Shown in pieces: positions 1-5,837 of a stretch of DNA of 6,125 bases. The first letter of the stretch is position 1; each line of letters starts with the position of its first letter. The DNA lies in the NCBI GenBank assembly GCA_003647095.1, contig QMME01000257.1, forward strand, positions 1-6,125, given 5' to 3'. The notes under the pieces are model-generated. The model saw nothing but the letters and a program-made list of their open reading frames with translations. It did no database searches and was not told the DNA's origin. Source of the stretch: Deltaproteobacteria bacterium (GTDB lineage Bacteria > Myxococcota > B64-G9). A program made the position numbers and the translations under genes.

Positions 1-251
1 ACGTGGTTGAAGTGAATCGTATAGGCGATCTGGGCACCGTAACCCTTGTAGTAGGCGTCGAGCGGCAGGTAGGAAAACCCCAAGGACAACTCGTGTCCCA
101 GGTCGAACAGACGCCGTTGGATGGGACCGTAGCGCTCACTGCTCCAGGCCCCGGCTTCACCGGCCTGGCTCCTGAGCGGCAGTCCGCCCAGGCAAGCCAC
201 CAGCGCCAGCATCCCCCATGCCGTCCCGTTCCTGCGTGTGCAAGTGCGCAT
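1..251 (-). CDS. Outer-membrane beta-barrel protein, second copy (partial, C-terminus beyond left edge)
   Basis: The first 83 codons of a gene that runs off the left edge. The ATG at 251-249 follows a GGGGAGG ribosome site (261-267, 9 nt spacing) that abuts the stop codon of the upstream barrel gene 6 nt away, so the two are probably translationally coupled. Residues 1-30 look like an export signal: Arg at 6-7, a hydrophobic stretch around 12-25 and a possible cleavage after Ser-Gln-Ala (28-30). A lipobox-like Leu-Val-Ala-Cys at 17-20 leaves lipoprotein processing possible. The mature start (about 53-83) closely matches the neighbouring barrel protein: His-Glu-x-Ser, then Leu-Pro-Leu-Asp-Ala-x-Tyr-Lys, then His-Phe-Asn. 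I infer a tandem paralogue of the 258-959 gene with an outer-membrane location. The barrel fold itself is not visible in this fragment and rests on the similarity. Confidence 0.8.
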   Translation of the reverse strand, partial: MRTCTRRNGTAWGMLALVACLGGLPLRSQAGEAGAWSSERYGPIQRRLFDLGHELSLGFSYLPLDAYYKGYGAQIAYTIHFNH

Positions 252-257
252 GCTGTC

Positions 258-959
258 TTACCTCCCCGGTTGCCGGGCGACGGTCTTTTCCTCGGCAAAG
301 GCGTTGTAGCAGAAGGCCAGACCGAAGTATAGGGCGTTGTCCACTCCCCCCTCACCGATGGTCACGTAGTCGCGGACTTCCAGCCGCAGCGAGAGGGTAT
401 TGTTGAGAAAGACCCGTAATCCAGCACCGACGTCGATGGTGGGAAACCAGGCGGTCTCGTACTTGACCGCCCCCAGTCCCAGGATGAAGTACGACTGCAT
501 GTACACCACCCAGGAGTCGAACAGGGCCATCTTGCCGTAGAGAGGTTTCACCATCAGGTTGGTATCCAGGAAATAGTCGATCTTGGGCGTGTCGGTGGGA
601 CTGACATCCCAGTCGTCCATCATCTGCTTCTTGAGACCGGTGTCAATATCCAGGTACTTGCTGAACGACAGGTGCACCGCCTCCCAGGCCCACAGTTCAT
701 TGAAATGCAACACGTAGTGACCGCTGATGGCGAAGAACTTGTAGAAAGCGTCCAGTGGCAGGAAGGCCGCAGCCACCGAGAACTCATGGCTCATGCGGTA
801 GTTGCGCGGTTGAATGGCGTACACTTTACCCTGGTCGATGTCTTCATCCTGGGCCCGGACCATTCCCGCCATCGCCAGCAGCAGAATACCCACAAGCAAA
901 GCCGCCCGGCGCGACGGCCGGGCCATTCCTCCAGGTGCTCCACGCCCTGTCAAATGCAT
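258..959 (-). CDS. Outer-membrane beta-barrel domain protein
   Basis: A 233-residue protein. The open frame extends upstream to 1163, but that part lies inside the FHA gene. The ATG at 959 is chosen because GGAGGAG (965-971) sits 5 nt before it; an internal ATG (residue 12) has its purine-rich stretch touching the codon. Residues 1-36 form a signal peptide: Arg pair at 17-18, hydrophobic 19-33, likely cut after Val-Arg-Ala (34-36). The mature part has alternating aromatic/hydrophobic strands typical of small barrels, including about 59-67, 80-87, 153-166, 172-184, 188-200 and a late strand around 209-219 rich in Phe/Tyr. The block at 59-87 (His-Glu-Phe-Ser, Leu-Pro-Leu-Asp-Ala, His-Phe-Asn) recurs in the next gene. 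It resembles the outer-membrane beta-barrel family found beside Agl-Glt-type and AgmX genes in deltaproteobacteria. It is probably the surface end of the machine; the exact role (anchor, pore, receptor) is unknown. Confidence 0.85.
   Translation of the reverse strand: MHLTGRGAPGGMARPSRRAALLVGILLLAMAGMVRAQDEDIDQGKVYAIQPRNYRMSHEFSVAAAFLPLDAFYKFFAISGHYVLHFNELWAWEAVHLSFSKYLDIDTGLKKQMMDDWDVSPTDTPKIDYFLDTNLMVKPLYGKMALFDSWVVYMQSYFILGLGAVKYETAWFPTIDVGAGLRVFLNNTLSLRLEVRDYVTIGEGGVDNALYFGLAFCYNAFAEEKTVARQPGR
261..267 (-). promoter_or_regulatory. Ribosome binding site of the second barrel gene
   Basis: GGGGAGG on the minus strand, directly before the TAA (258-260) of the upstream gene and 9 nt before the ATG at 251. 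It lies inside the last codons of the upstream gene, which supports coupled translation and fixes the start of the partial gene. Confidence 0.6.
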
Positions 960-964
960 GGTGT

Positions 965-971
965 CTCCTCC
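965..971 (-). promoter_or_regulatory. Ribosome binding site that decides the barrel gene start
   Basis: GGAGGAG on the minus strand, 5 nt before the ATG at 959. It lies between the FHA gene's stop (986-988) and this start. It selects the 233-residue form over longer or shorter in-frame starts. Confidence 0.7.
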
Positions 972-985
972 CCAGGGACCATTGC

Positions 986-3397
986 CTAGAACCCGATGGA
1001 GTTGAAGATAAAGGGATAGGTCACCACCACGATCCCGCCCTTGGGCCGGGGGAACTTCCAACCCCTGATCTTGGCCCCGATACACATGGCCACCGTGGGA
1101 GTGGCCATGGTGTTCTTCTTGGTCTTGACCACGGAAACCGAGCCCGACAGGGTGATGGTCCATTCCATGATTACCTTGCCCTGCAGGTTGGGGTTGAGCA
1201 GCAGGTTCTTCTCGTAACAGTACTGGATTTCCCGCAGGTGCTTGCGTACCACCTTGGCGATGGCCTCCCGGCTCAAGTGCCCGCGAACCTTCATGCGTCG
1301 CTTGGGGGCCTTGAAAACCACGCCGCCCACTCCGCGCCGGCCCGACTTGCCGCCACCGAGGGCCCCGGGACCGATACCGGCCCGACCACCCCGACCCTTG
1401 CCGCCGCGTAGCAGGTCGATGCCGGCCTTGACGCCGACTCCCCGCCCCCGCGACACCACCACGCTGGAAGTGGGCAACTTGGTGACGATACCCGAAACCT
1501 TGTAGCGGGAACGAGCCCCGGGCACGCGTACGGCATCCAGGTTGGACACGGCCGCCACGATATTGGAGGAAGGACGATTCTTGTTGAGGTTGCCCAGGGC
1601 AGCCATCATACCCACTCCGCCGCCACCACCACCACCGCCACCGCCGCCGCTACCCTTCTTTTTGCTGCGCCGGCGCGTCTTCTTGGGCTTGACCTTCTTC
1701 TCGGGTTTCTTCTCTTCCTCGGGCTTCTTCTCCTCGGGCTTCTGCTCCTCGGTCTTCTGTTCCTCGGGCTTGGGCAATTCGTCGAGTGGCACTTCCGCTT
1801 CCGGTTCGGGAACCTCGGCCTGGATGTCCTTCATGGCCACCTTGGCAAAACGATCTATGTCGGCATCGCTGCCCGCCTCCACCGGCTTGGAAAAGAAGCT
1901 CATGGCCACGATGAGGATGACATGGGCCAGAAACGACGAGCCGAATATCTTGAGGGTGGTGGGATTGAGTTTCAAGGAACTCTTGAGGGGAGGCAAGCGG
2001 GGCGGGTTTACGAAACGTATGAACCAACCCTGTCCGCCGGTGATGAGGTTGCCGTAATCACCCTTCATCAGCTTGTAGCGGTAGATCTTGCGCCCCTTGC
2101 GGGTACCCACCAGGTTGGTTGAAGTCTTCAGGTCGTCGACCGACACGGTCTGCCCGCCGGTTATCACCCCGCCGGAAAAATCGTCGGTGAAATTGATGGT
2201 ACACGACGCCTGGTCGTCGAACCGCAACAGGCGGAAGCGGCTGGCCCCGATACGGTAGCGTTTGCCACGAGCCACCTGGTCGTACAACATCACTTGTTTT
2301 TCCTGGGGAGTGTAGCCGATCACCTCCAGCACCGGCAGGGGCTCTGTGGGCACCTGGGGCTCGGCGAAGTTCTCGCGAATGAGGTTGTTCAGCAGGGAAA
2401 ACGGTTCCACGAAATCACGGGGAACACTTTCCTCGTCCTCGTCGTCGACTTCCTCCTGGTAATCCTCCCAGGCCCCCTCGGGAAGAGCAGGTTCGGGCTC
2501 TTCGCCCTGCAACAGTTCATCGGAGACCTGGATGGTGGAAGCAGGTTCCGGTTGCGCCACCAGGGATTCCGCGCCGGCGGCCACACCCGGCTGGGCGGGC
2601 CGGGAAGAACTCTCCAGTTCCAGGGATGGCCCCTCCTCGGGTTCGGGGGTAAGCCAGCGGGTGGAGCGATCCACCTCTTCCTGCAAGCCGGTGCGACCAG
2701 CCGGAGCCGGCTCCACCTGGGTGTGGGCCTCGAACTCGTCGGGTACCGCCGGTGCCTCTGGTTCGGCCACCACCTCATCCGGGACCTGCAGCTTCTCGGT
2801 ACTGGGAACATCGAAGGAATCGAAGGCGTCCAGTTCCTCGCGCAGGGCATCGGCTATGGCCTGGCGCCCGGCGTCAACCTCGCGAACCGGGCGTACCGGT
2901 TCGGGAGGTGGCTCGGCCCGCGTGGGCGCTTCGATTTCCGCCTCCGCCTCGCCCTCACCCACCACCATGTCGGCATCCACCTGTTCGGGCTGCACTACCT
3001 CGGTGAGGTCCTCGCGCACGACGCCGCGATCGAGAATACGCGTCTCGTCACGGAACCGGCCCGCCGGCTTGGACTTGGACAGCAACTTCACCTTCAAGGC
3101 GAAGGAACCTATGCTGATCTCGTCGCGGCTCTCCACGAAACAACGTTCCACCGCCTCCCCGTTGACGAAGGTACCGTTGGAACTGCCCAGGTCCTCGAGT
3201 ACCAGCCCGTCGGCGGTGACACTGATCTGCGCATGATTGCGGGAAGTGATGTCGTCGTCGAGCTGCAAGTCGCAGTCGGGACTGCGACCGATCACCACTG
3301 CCGGCTGCGAGAAGCACTCAGTGCCCCAGAATCTACCCTCGCGGAAGATGAACACCTGCAGGACGGTGGGACCCTGGATTGCCGGTTGTCGAGCCAT
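986..3397 (-). CDS. FHA / transmembrane / AgmX-PglI (TonB-like) C-terminal domain protein, GltG-like
   Basis: An 803-residue envelope-spanning linker. An FHA domain occupies about residues 14-107, with the phosphothreonine-binding signature: Gly-Arg-Ser (37-39), Ser-Arg-Asn-His (52-55), Gly-Ser-Ser-Asn-Gly-Thr (71-76) and Asn-Gly (79-80). An acidic, Pro-rich linker follows (about 130-345), then a folded-looking region (355-468), one membrane helix (about 482-502), Lys/Glu/Pro repeats (544-563), a basic patch (564-581), an 11-Gly run (584-594) and an Arg/Gly-rich stretch (650-692). The C-terminal domain (about 703-803) matches the AgmX/PglI family, with Cys727, Cys772 and the Arg-Gly-Trp-Lys-Phe-Pro motif (778-783). 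Expected topology is N-terminus inside, C-terminus periplasmic. The ATG at 3397 lies 10 nt after the previous stop, with an AAGGGTGA-like ribosome site. FHA domains read Ser/Thr-kinase signals, so phosphorylation may gate force transfer. The architecture matches myxobacterial GltG; orthology is inferred. Confidence 0.9.
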   Translation of the reverse strand: MARQPAIQGPTVLQVFIFREGRFWGTECFSQPAVVIGRSPDCDLQLDDDITSRNHAQISVTADGLVLEDLGSSNGTFVNGEAVERCFVESRDEISIGSFALKVKLLSKSKPAGRFRDETRILDRGVVREDLTEVVQPEQVDADMVVGEGEAEAEIEAPTRAEPPPEPVRPVREVDAGRQAIADALREELDAFDSFDVPSTEKLQVPDEVVAEPEAPAVPDEFEAHTQVEPAPAGRTGLQEEVDRSTRWLTPEPEEGPSLELESSSRPAQPGVAAGAESLVAQPEPASTIQVSDELLQGEEPEPALPEGAWEDYQEEVDDEDEESVPRDFVEPFSLLNNLIRENFAEPQVPTEPLPVLEVIGYTPQEKQVMLYDQVARGKRYRIGASRFRLLRFDDQASCTINFTDDFSGGVITGGQTVSVDDLKTSTNLVGTRKGRKIYRYKLMKGDYGNLITGGQGWFIRFVNPPRLPPLKSSLKLNPTTLKIFGSSFLAHVILIVAMSFFSKPVEAGSDADIDRFAKVAMKDIQAEVPEPEAEVPLDELPKPEEQKTEEQKPEEKKPEEEKKPEKKVKPKKTRRRSKKKGSGGGGGGGGGGGVGMMAALGNLNKNRPSSNIVAAVSNLDAVRVPGARSRYKVSGIVTKLPTSSVVVSRGRGVGVKAGIDLLRGGKGRGGRAGIGPGALGGGKSGRRGVGGVVFKAPKRRMKVRGHLSREAIAKVVRKHLREIQYCYEKNLLLNPNLQGKVIMEWTITLSGSVSVVKTKKNTMATPTVAMCIGAKIRGWKFPRPKGGIVVVTYPFIFNSIGF
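1616..1648 (-). repeat. Poly-glycine codon run (11 Gly) in the FHA protein
   Basis: Eleven consecutive GGN codons encode Gly584-594, between the basic patch and the C-terminal half of the periplasmic arm. Mixed third bases suggest selection for a flexible hinge rather than recent slippage, though such tracts can vary in length between strains. Confidence 0.9.
1709..1768 (-). repeat. Four 15-bp tandem units encoding a Pro-Glu-Glu-Lys type repeat
   Basis: A 15-nt period is visible on the plus strand as tcctcgg recurring at 1716, 1731, 1746 and 1761. It encodes four five-residue units (residues 544-563: PEEQK, TEEQK, PEEKK, PEEEK) just outside the membrane helix. TonB-type proteins use similar Pro/Lys/Glu arms to reach across the periplasm. 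Confidence 0.85.
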
Positions 3398-3407
3398 CTC
3401 TTCACCC

Positions 3408-3830
3408 TTATTTCTTGAAGTCCGGGAACACGGTGTGGATGATCTCCTGTCGGAAACTGGTGCGCCTCTTGACCATGCTCTTGAGTTCGGTGTCCCTGCG
3501 CTCCAGCACCTGCACCTCTCCGGCCTTGGTGGTCTGGCCCTTGATCAGCTGCCCCTCGAACTCGATACGCGTGGTACCTCCCACCCGACCCAGCGGCTGG
3601 GTATTGGGGCCGGGGGCTGGAGCGGGCGTCGCGGCCGGCGGGGCGGCCGGCTTGGTCCGGCGTGGCTTGCGACGCCGCGGCCTGCGCCGACGCCGACGGG
3701 CCAGCAGGTTGGACTCCCGCTCGCCGGACAACGACACCGGGACCGACCGCTCAGCCAGCGCCGCCACCTCGGCCCAGCCAGCCAGGGGCCACAACAACAC
3801 CAGGGCCATCATCAATAGCCGGCGTGACAT
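3408..3830 (-). CDS. Small secreted Arg-rich protein of unknown function
   Basis: A 140-residue protein that I do not recognise. The start is the ATG at 3830, preceded by a perfect AAGGAGG; an in-frame TTG at 3845 overlaps that ribosome site and is rejected. Residues 1-20 form a signal peptide (Arg3-Arg4, hydrophobic 5-18, cut after Gly-Trp-Ala). Residues 45-60 are almost entirely Arg/Lys/Pro. A Pro/Ala linker (61-76) follows, then a folded-looking C-terminal part (about 81-140) with alternating charged and hydrophobic residues and a Thr-Ser-Phe-Arg-Gln-Glu segment (124-129) near the end. It lies between the second ExbD gene (104 nt upstream) and the FHA gene (10 nt downstream), so it is probably a periplasmic part of the same complex. 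The basic stretch could bind peptidoglycan, lipid head groups or the acidic partner protein; this is speculative. Confidence 0.8.
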   Translation of the reverse strand: MSRRLLMMALVLLWPLAGWAEVAALAERSVPVSLSGERESNLLARRRRRRPRRRKPRRTKPAAPPAATPAPAPGPNTQPLGRVGGTTRIEFEGQLIKGQTTKAGEVQVLERRDTELKSMVKRRTSFRQEIIHTVFPDFKK

Positions 3831-3835
3831 GCCAA

Positions 3836-3842
3836 CCTCCTT
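3836..3842 (-). promoter_or_regulatory. Consensus ribosome binding site of the small Arg-rich protein
   Basis: AAGGAGG on the minus strand, 5 nt before the ATG at 3830. It is the strongest ribosome site in the operon and rules out the longer TTG start, whose second and third codons are this site. Confidence 0.85.
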
Positions 3843-3934
3843 CAAGACTGCCCGCGCAAGCGTTTCCGTCCGGGGTCGGGACCAGTCTCGCCTGCACTAT
3901 CCAACACCAGCAGCTGCCAGTTGTCGCGCGGTAC

Positions 3935-4423
3935 TCATTTTTTCAGCACCACGAAACGAAAGTTGGGATAACCAGCCTGGGCAGCCGTTTTCATGACCAG
4001 GTCTATGGCCTCGAAGGGCAGGTTCTTGTCCGCCTGGAAGGCAATCACCGTCTCGTCACCTGTGGGATTGACCTTTTCCCGGCTCTCGATGTCCTTGAAC
4101 TTCTTGAGCAGGTTGAAAAGCGGAATGATGCGTTTCTTATCGGTGTCCACCTTGACGTTGGCGAACTTGCCCTTCTTGACCTTGGCGATGGTATTCTGCT
4201 CCACCCGCAACTCGGTGGGAGTCAGGTTGACGTTGATGGCCCACTTGAACTCGATGGCTGCGGTAGATTCCGGCAGGGTCAGGTCCGGATCCAGTTTCAG
4301 GTTCTGATCCTGAGAGGAAAAGCTGAAGATCAGAAACACCAGGATGATGGTGAACATGTCCATCATCGAGGTCAGGTTCAGGTTCAGCTGCTCGTGCTGG
4401 CGGCGCTTTTTCTTGGCAAACAT
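3935..4423 (-). CDS. ExbD/TolR-family motor protein with the conserved membrane Asp
   Basis: A 162-residue protein with a basic cytoplasmic start (Lys4-Lys6, Arg7-Arg8), one membrane helix (about 17-36) and a periplasmic domain ending in the family-typical Phe-Arg-Phe-Val-Val-Leu-Lys. Asp22 (codon GAC at 4358-4360) sits where ExbD and TolR carry the proton-translocating Asp. The usual Thr-Pro before it is Thr-Ser here. With the ExbB-like protein it should form a proton-driven stator that moves a periplasmic partner, presumably the FHA/AgmX protein. Its ATG lies 19 nt after the first ExbD stop, with only a weak GGGGA ribosome site, suggesting coupled translation. The TGA at 3935-3937 is followed by 30 further open in-frame codons. 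Assignment to the family is firm; ExbD, TolR and AglQ/AglS cannot be told apart here. Confidence 0.92.
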   Translation of the reverse strand: MFAKKKRRQHEQLNLNLTSMMDMFTIILVFLIFSFSSQDQNLKLDPDLTLPESTAAIEFKWAINVNLTPTELRVEQNTIAKVKKGKFANVKVDTDKKRIIPLFNLLKKFKDIESREKVNPTGDETVIAFQADKNLPFEAIDLVMKTAAQAGYPNFRFVVLKK

Positions 4424-4442
4424 GTCTCGTCCCCGTCCCCGC

Positions 4443-4955
4443 CTAGAGGATCGACGACACCACGGCGTTGGTGAACAGGTGCTCGCGGGTATCGAGCCGT
4501 TTGTCGAGAATGCGTTCGCGAGTGGCGTCCATGGTCTTGACCAGGGTGTCGTAGAGGGTGTCTTTGCCGGGCAGGAGAATGACGGTGTCGCTCTTGGGAT
4601 AGTGATCGTGAATGGCCTTGATGCGCTCGGCCAACTTGTCGAAGTCGTACTGGTTGTTCTTCTTGGGAATGGTGCCGCCGATCTTCTTCAATTCATCCTC
4701 GGATTGGTCGCCACTGGCCGAGATGGTGAAGCCATTGGTCCCGATCTGCACGTTGAGGGTTACCTTCTTCAACTCCTTCTTGGGTTCCTGGTCCTGGTCA
4801 CCACCCTCGCTCAACGCCGGCACCGAGGCATTGATGACCGACACCTGGAAGAAGGCGGCGCACATGAGCAGAAAGGGAATCATGGCCAGAAACAGGTTCA
4901 TGATGGGAACCATGTTCAGGTTGACAGGTTTTTCGCTTTCCCGTATGCCTGGCAT
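4443..4955 (-). CDS. ExbD/TolR-family protein with Asn in place of the membrane Asp
   Basis: A 170-residue protein with the normal layout: a short cytoplasmic start, one membrane helix (about 16-38) and a periplasmic domain with the late segment Lys-Asp-Thr-Leu-Tyr-Asp-Thr-Leu (131-138) and Met-Asp-Ala-Thr-Arg (142-146), as in ExbD proteins. The family's essential Asp aligns with Asn20 (codon AAC at 4896-4898), in Val-Pro-Ile-Met-Asn. It is therefore unlikely to carry protons itself and may be a structural half of a heteromeric ExbD pair with the downstream, Asp-containing copy. The ATG at 4955 has GAGG 6 nt upstream and lies 40 nt after the ExbB stop. A Gly/Asp/Gln/Glu/Lys-rich stretch (51-64) links helix and domain. 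The family is clear; the loss of the Asp is read directly from the codon. Confidence 0.92.
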   Translation of the reverse strand: MPGIRESEKPVNLNMVPIMNLFLAMIPFLLMCAAFFQVSVINASVPALSEGGDQDQEPKKELKKVTLNVQIGTNGFTISASGDQSEDELKKIGGTIPKKNNQYDFDKLAERIKAIHDHYPKSDTVILLPGKDTLYDTLVKTMDATRERILDKRLDTREHLFTNAVVSSIL

Positions 4956-4995
4956 CTGGCGCCTCGCTCCGCTCCTGACAATGCCTTGGACAGCT

Positions 4996-5646
4996 TTATC
5001 TCTTCATGGTTCCCATGCGGTTCTTGGCCGACAGGTGGTTGAACAGGGTCATGGCGCTGTCCTCGATGGTGTCCAACAGGCTGTTTTGGCGAGCCGAGAG
5101 CACGGCATGGGCGATGGTCGTGGGAATGGCCACGATGAGCCCGAAGGCAGTGGTGTTCATGGCCAGGGAGATACCACGGGCCAGAACCTCCTGCTTCTTG
5201 GCGGCCGAGGCCATTTCCACGCCCTCGAAAGCCATGATCAGGCCGAATATGGTACCCAGCAACCCCAGCAAGGTGGCCACGTTGGCCAGTGTGGCCAGGT
5301 AGGGTGTGCGTTTCTGTATCTGGGGCGCCACCTTCATGGTGGCCTGTTCGATGGCGCGGCGTATTTCCACGTCACTGCGGTTGGCCTTGAGCAGACCAGA
5401 CTTCAAGACCATACACATGGGGTGGTTCTGCCGGCTGTTGCACACCTCGATGGCACGGCTGTAGTTGTTGGAGTCGACGAAGGAAATGATACGACTCAGG
5501 ATCTGGCTGGCATCTATCTTGAACCGGAACCACAGGGCGTAGGCCCGCTCCACCACGATGGTCACGATGTAGACCGACACCATGAGGATCAGAAACATCC
5601 AGATACCGGAACGAGAAAAGGGATTGAATTGTTCCAGAAAGCCCAT
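4996..5646 (-). CDS. MotA/TolQ/ExbB proton-channel family protein
   Basis: A 216-residue inner-membrane channel subunit, close to the usual TolQ/ExbB size. It has three helices: about 14-34, 117-140 and 158-182. A large cytoplasmic loop lies between the first two. The signature region has Leu-Gly-Leu-Leu-Gly-Thr (127-132) in helix 2 and Asn-Thr-Thr-Ala-Phe-Gly-Leu (164-170) with Ala-Ile-Pro (173-175) in helix 3. Thr132 and Thr165/166 correspond to the channel-lining threonines of TolQ/ExbB. It should assemble as a pentamer around a pair of ExbD proteins and couple the proton gradient to movement. The ATG at 5646 is preceded by GGGAGAG with about 7 nt spacing. It is first in the operon, behind the 5809-5837 promoter. 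Context with two ExbD genes and a GltG-like protein resembles AglR, but sequence alone does not separate it from other family members. Confidence 0.94.
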   Translation of the reverse strand: MGFLEQFNPFSRSGIWMFLILMVSVYIVTIVVERAYALWFRFKIDASQILSRIISFVDSNNYSRAIEVCNSRQNHPMCMVLKSGLLKANRSDVEIRRAIEQATMKVAPQIQKRTPYLATLANVATLLGLLGTIFGLIMAFEGVEMASAAKKQEVLARGISLAMNTTAFGLIVAIPTTIAHAVLSARQNSLLDTIEDSAMTLFNHLSAKNRMGTMKR

Positions 5647-5804
5647 TGCCTGTCTCTCCCATCAGCGATTGTGAGGTTGTCGTCCCTGCCGAGACCCGCA
5701 ACCTCCGGTTTTCTGCCCAACCCTCGCGCAAGCAACCCGGGCAGTTTGCAGAGACCGTCCGGGTTGAGCAAACACCCTTGTTTCCTTTTGGGTTTTCACA
5801 AGGC
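5647..5804 (-). promoter_or_regulatory. 5' leader of the operon with overlapping inverted repeats
   Basis: An untranslated leader of about 155 nt between the predicted start site (about 5799-5804) and the ExbB ATG. It contains an 8-bp inverted repeat (5733-5740 with 5759-5766, 18-nt loop). A second pairing of 5713-5718 with 5739-5744 shares bases 5739-5740, so both stems cannot form fully at once. A second copy of caaccc (5718-5723) could compete for the same partner. This might be an attenuator-like or protein-binding leader; no known riboswitch or terminator tract is apparent. Confidence 0.35.
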
Positions 5805-5808
5805 AGGA

Positions 5809-5837
5809 ATTGTATACGTGGCTGGTTCGCTAGTCAA
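5809..5837 (-). promoter_or_regulatory. Sigma70-type promoter of the envelope operon
   Basis: On the minus strand a -35 TTGACT (5832-5837) and a -10 TACAAT (5809-5814) are separated by exactly 17 nt, each one mismatch from consensus. It lies downstream of the terminator of the neighbouring gene and upstream of the first operon gene, where a promoter is expected. Transcription would start near 5799-5804. Confidence 0.7.

Noticed and set aside
960..1163. Upstream extension of the barrel gene to a start at 1163
   Set aside because: The extra residues lie mostly within the FHA gene and would place the signal peptide internally; GGAGGAG fixes the start at 959.
755..2057. Several plus-strand open frames, including one with a proline run
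   Set aside because: They are antisense to the FHA and barrel genes. The proline run is just the opposite strand of the 11-Gly codons.
2294..3418. Long open frame on the plus strand opposite the FHA gene
   Set aside because: It mirrors a gene with clear FHA and AgmX domains. Its product has no recognisable domain or ribosome site, and GC-rich codon use explains the lack of stops.
3831..3845. TTG start five codons upstream for the small Arg-rich protein
   Set aside because: Its codons are themselves the AAGGAGG ribosome site of the ATG at 3830.
3896..3937. ATG overlapping the second ExbD stop (ATGA)
   Set aside because: It opens only 13 codons before a TAG and resembles nothing.
5662..5775. 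GTG-started 37-codon leader peptide before the ExbB gene, and a TTG-started frame at 5771 overlapping ExbB
   Set aside because: There is an AAGGA at a possible distance before the GTG, but no composition, regulatory codon run or family match supports translation, and the second frame overlaps a certain gene.
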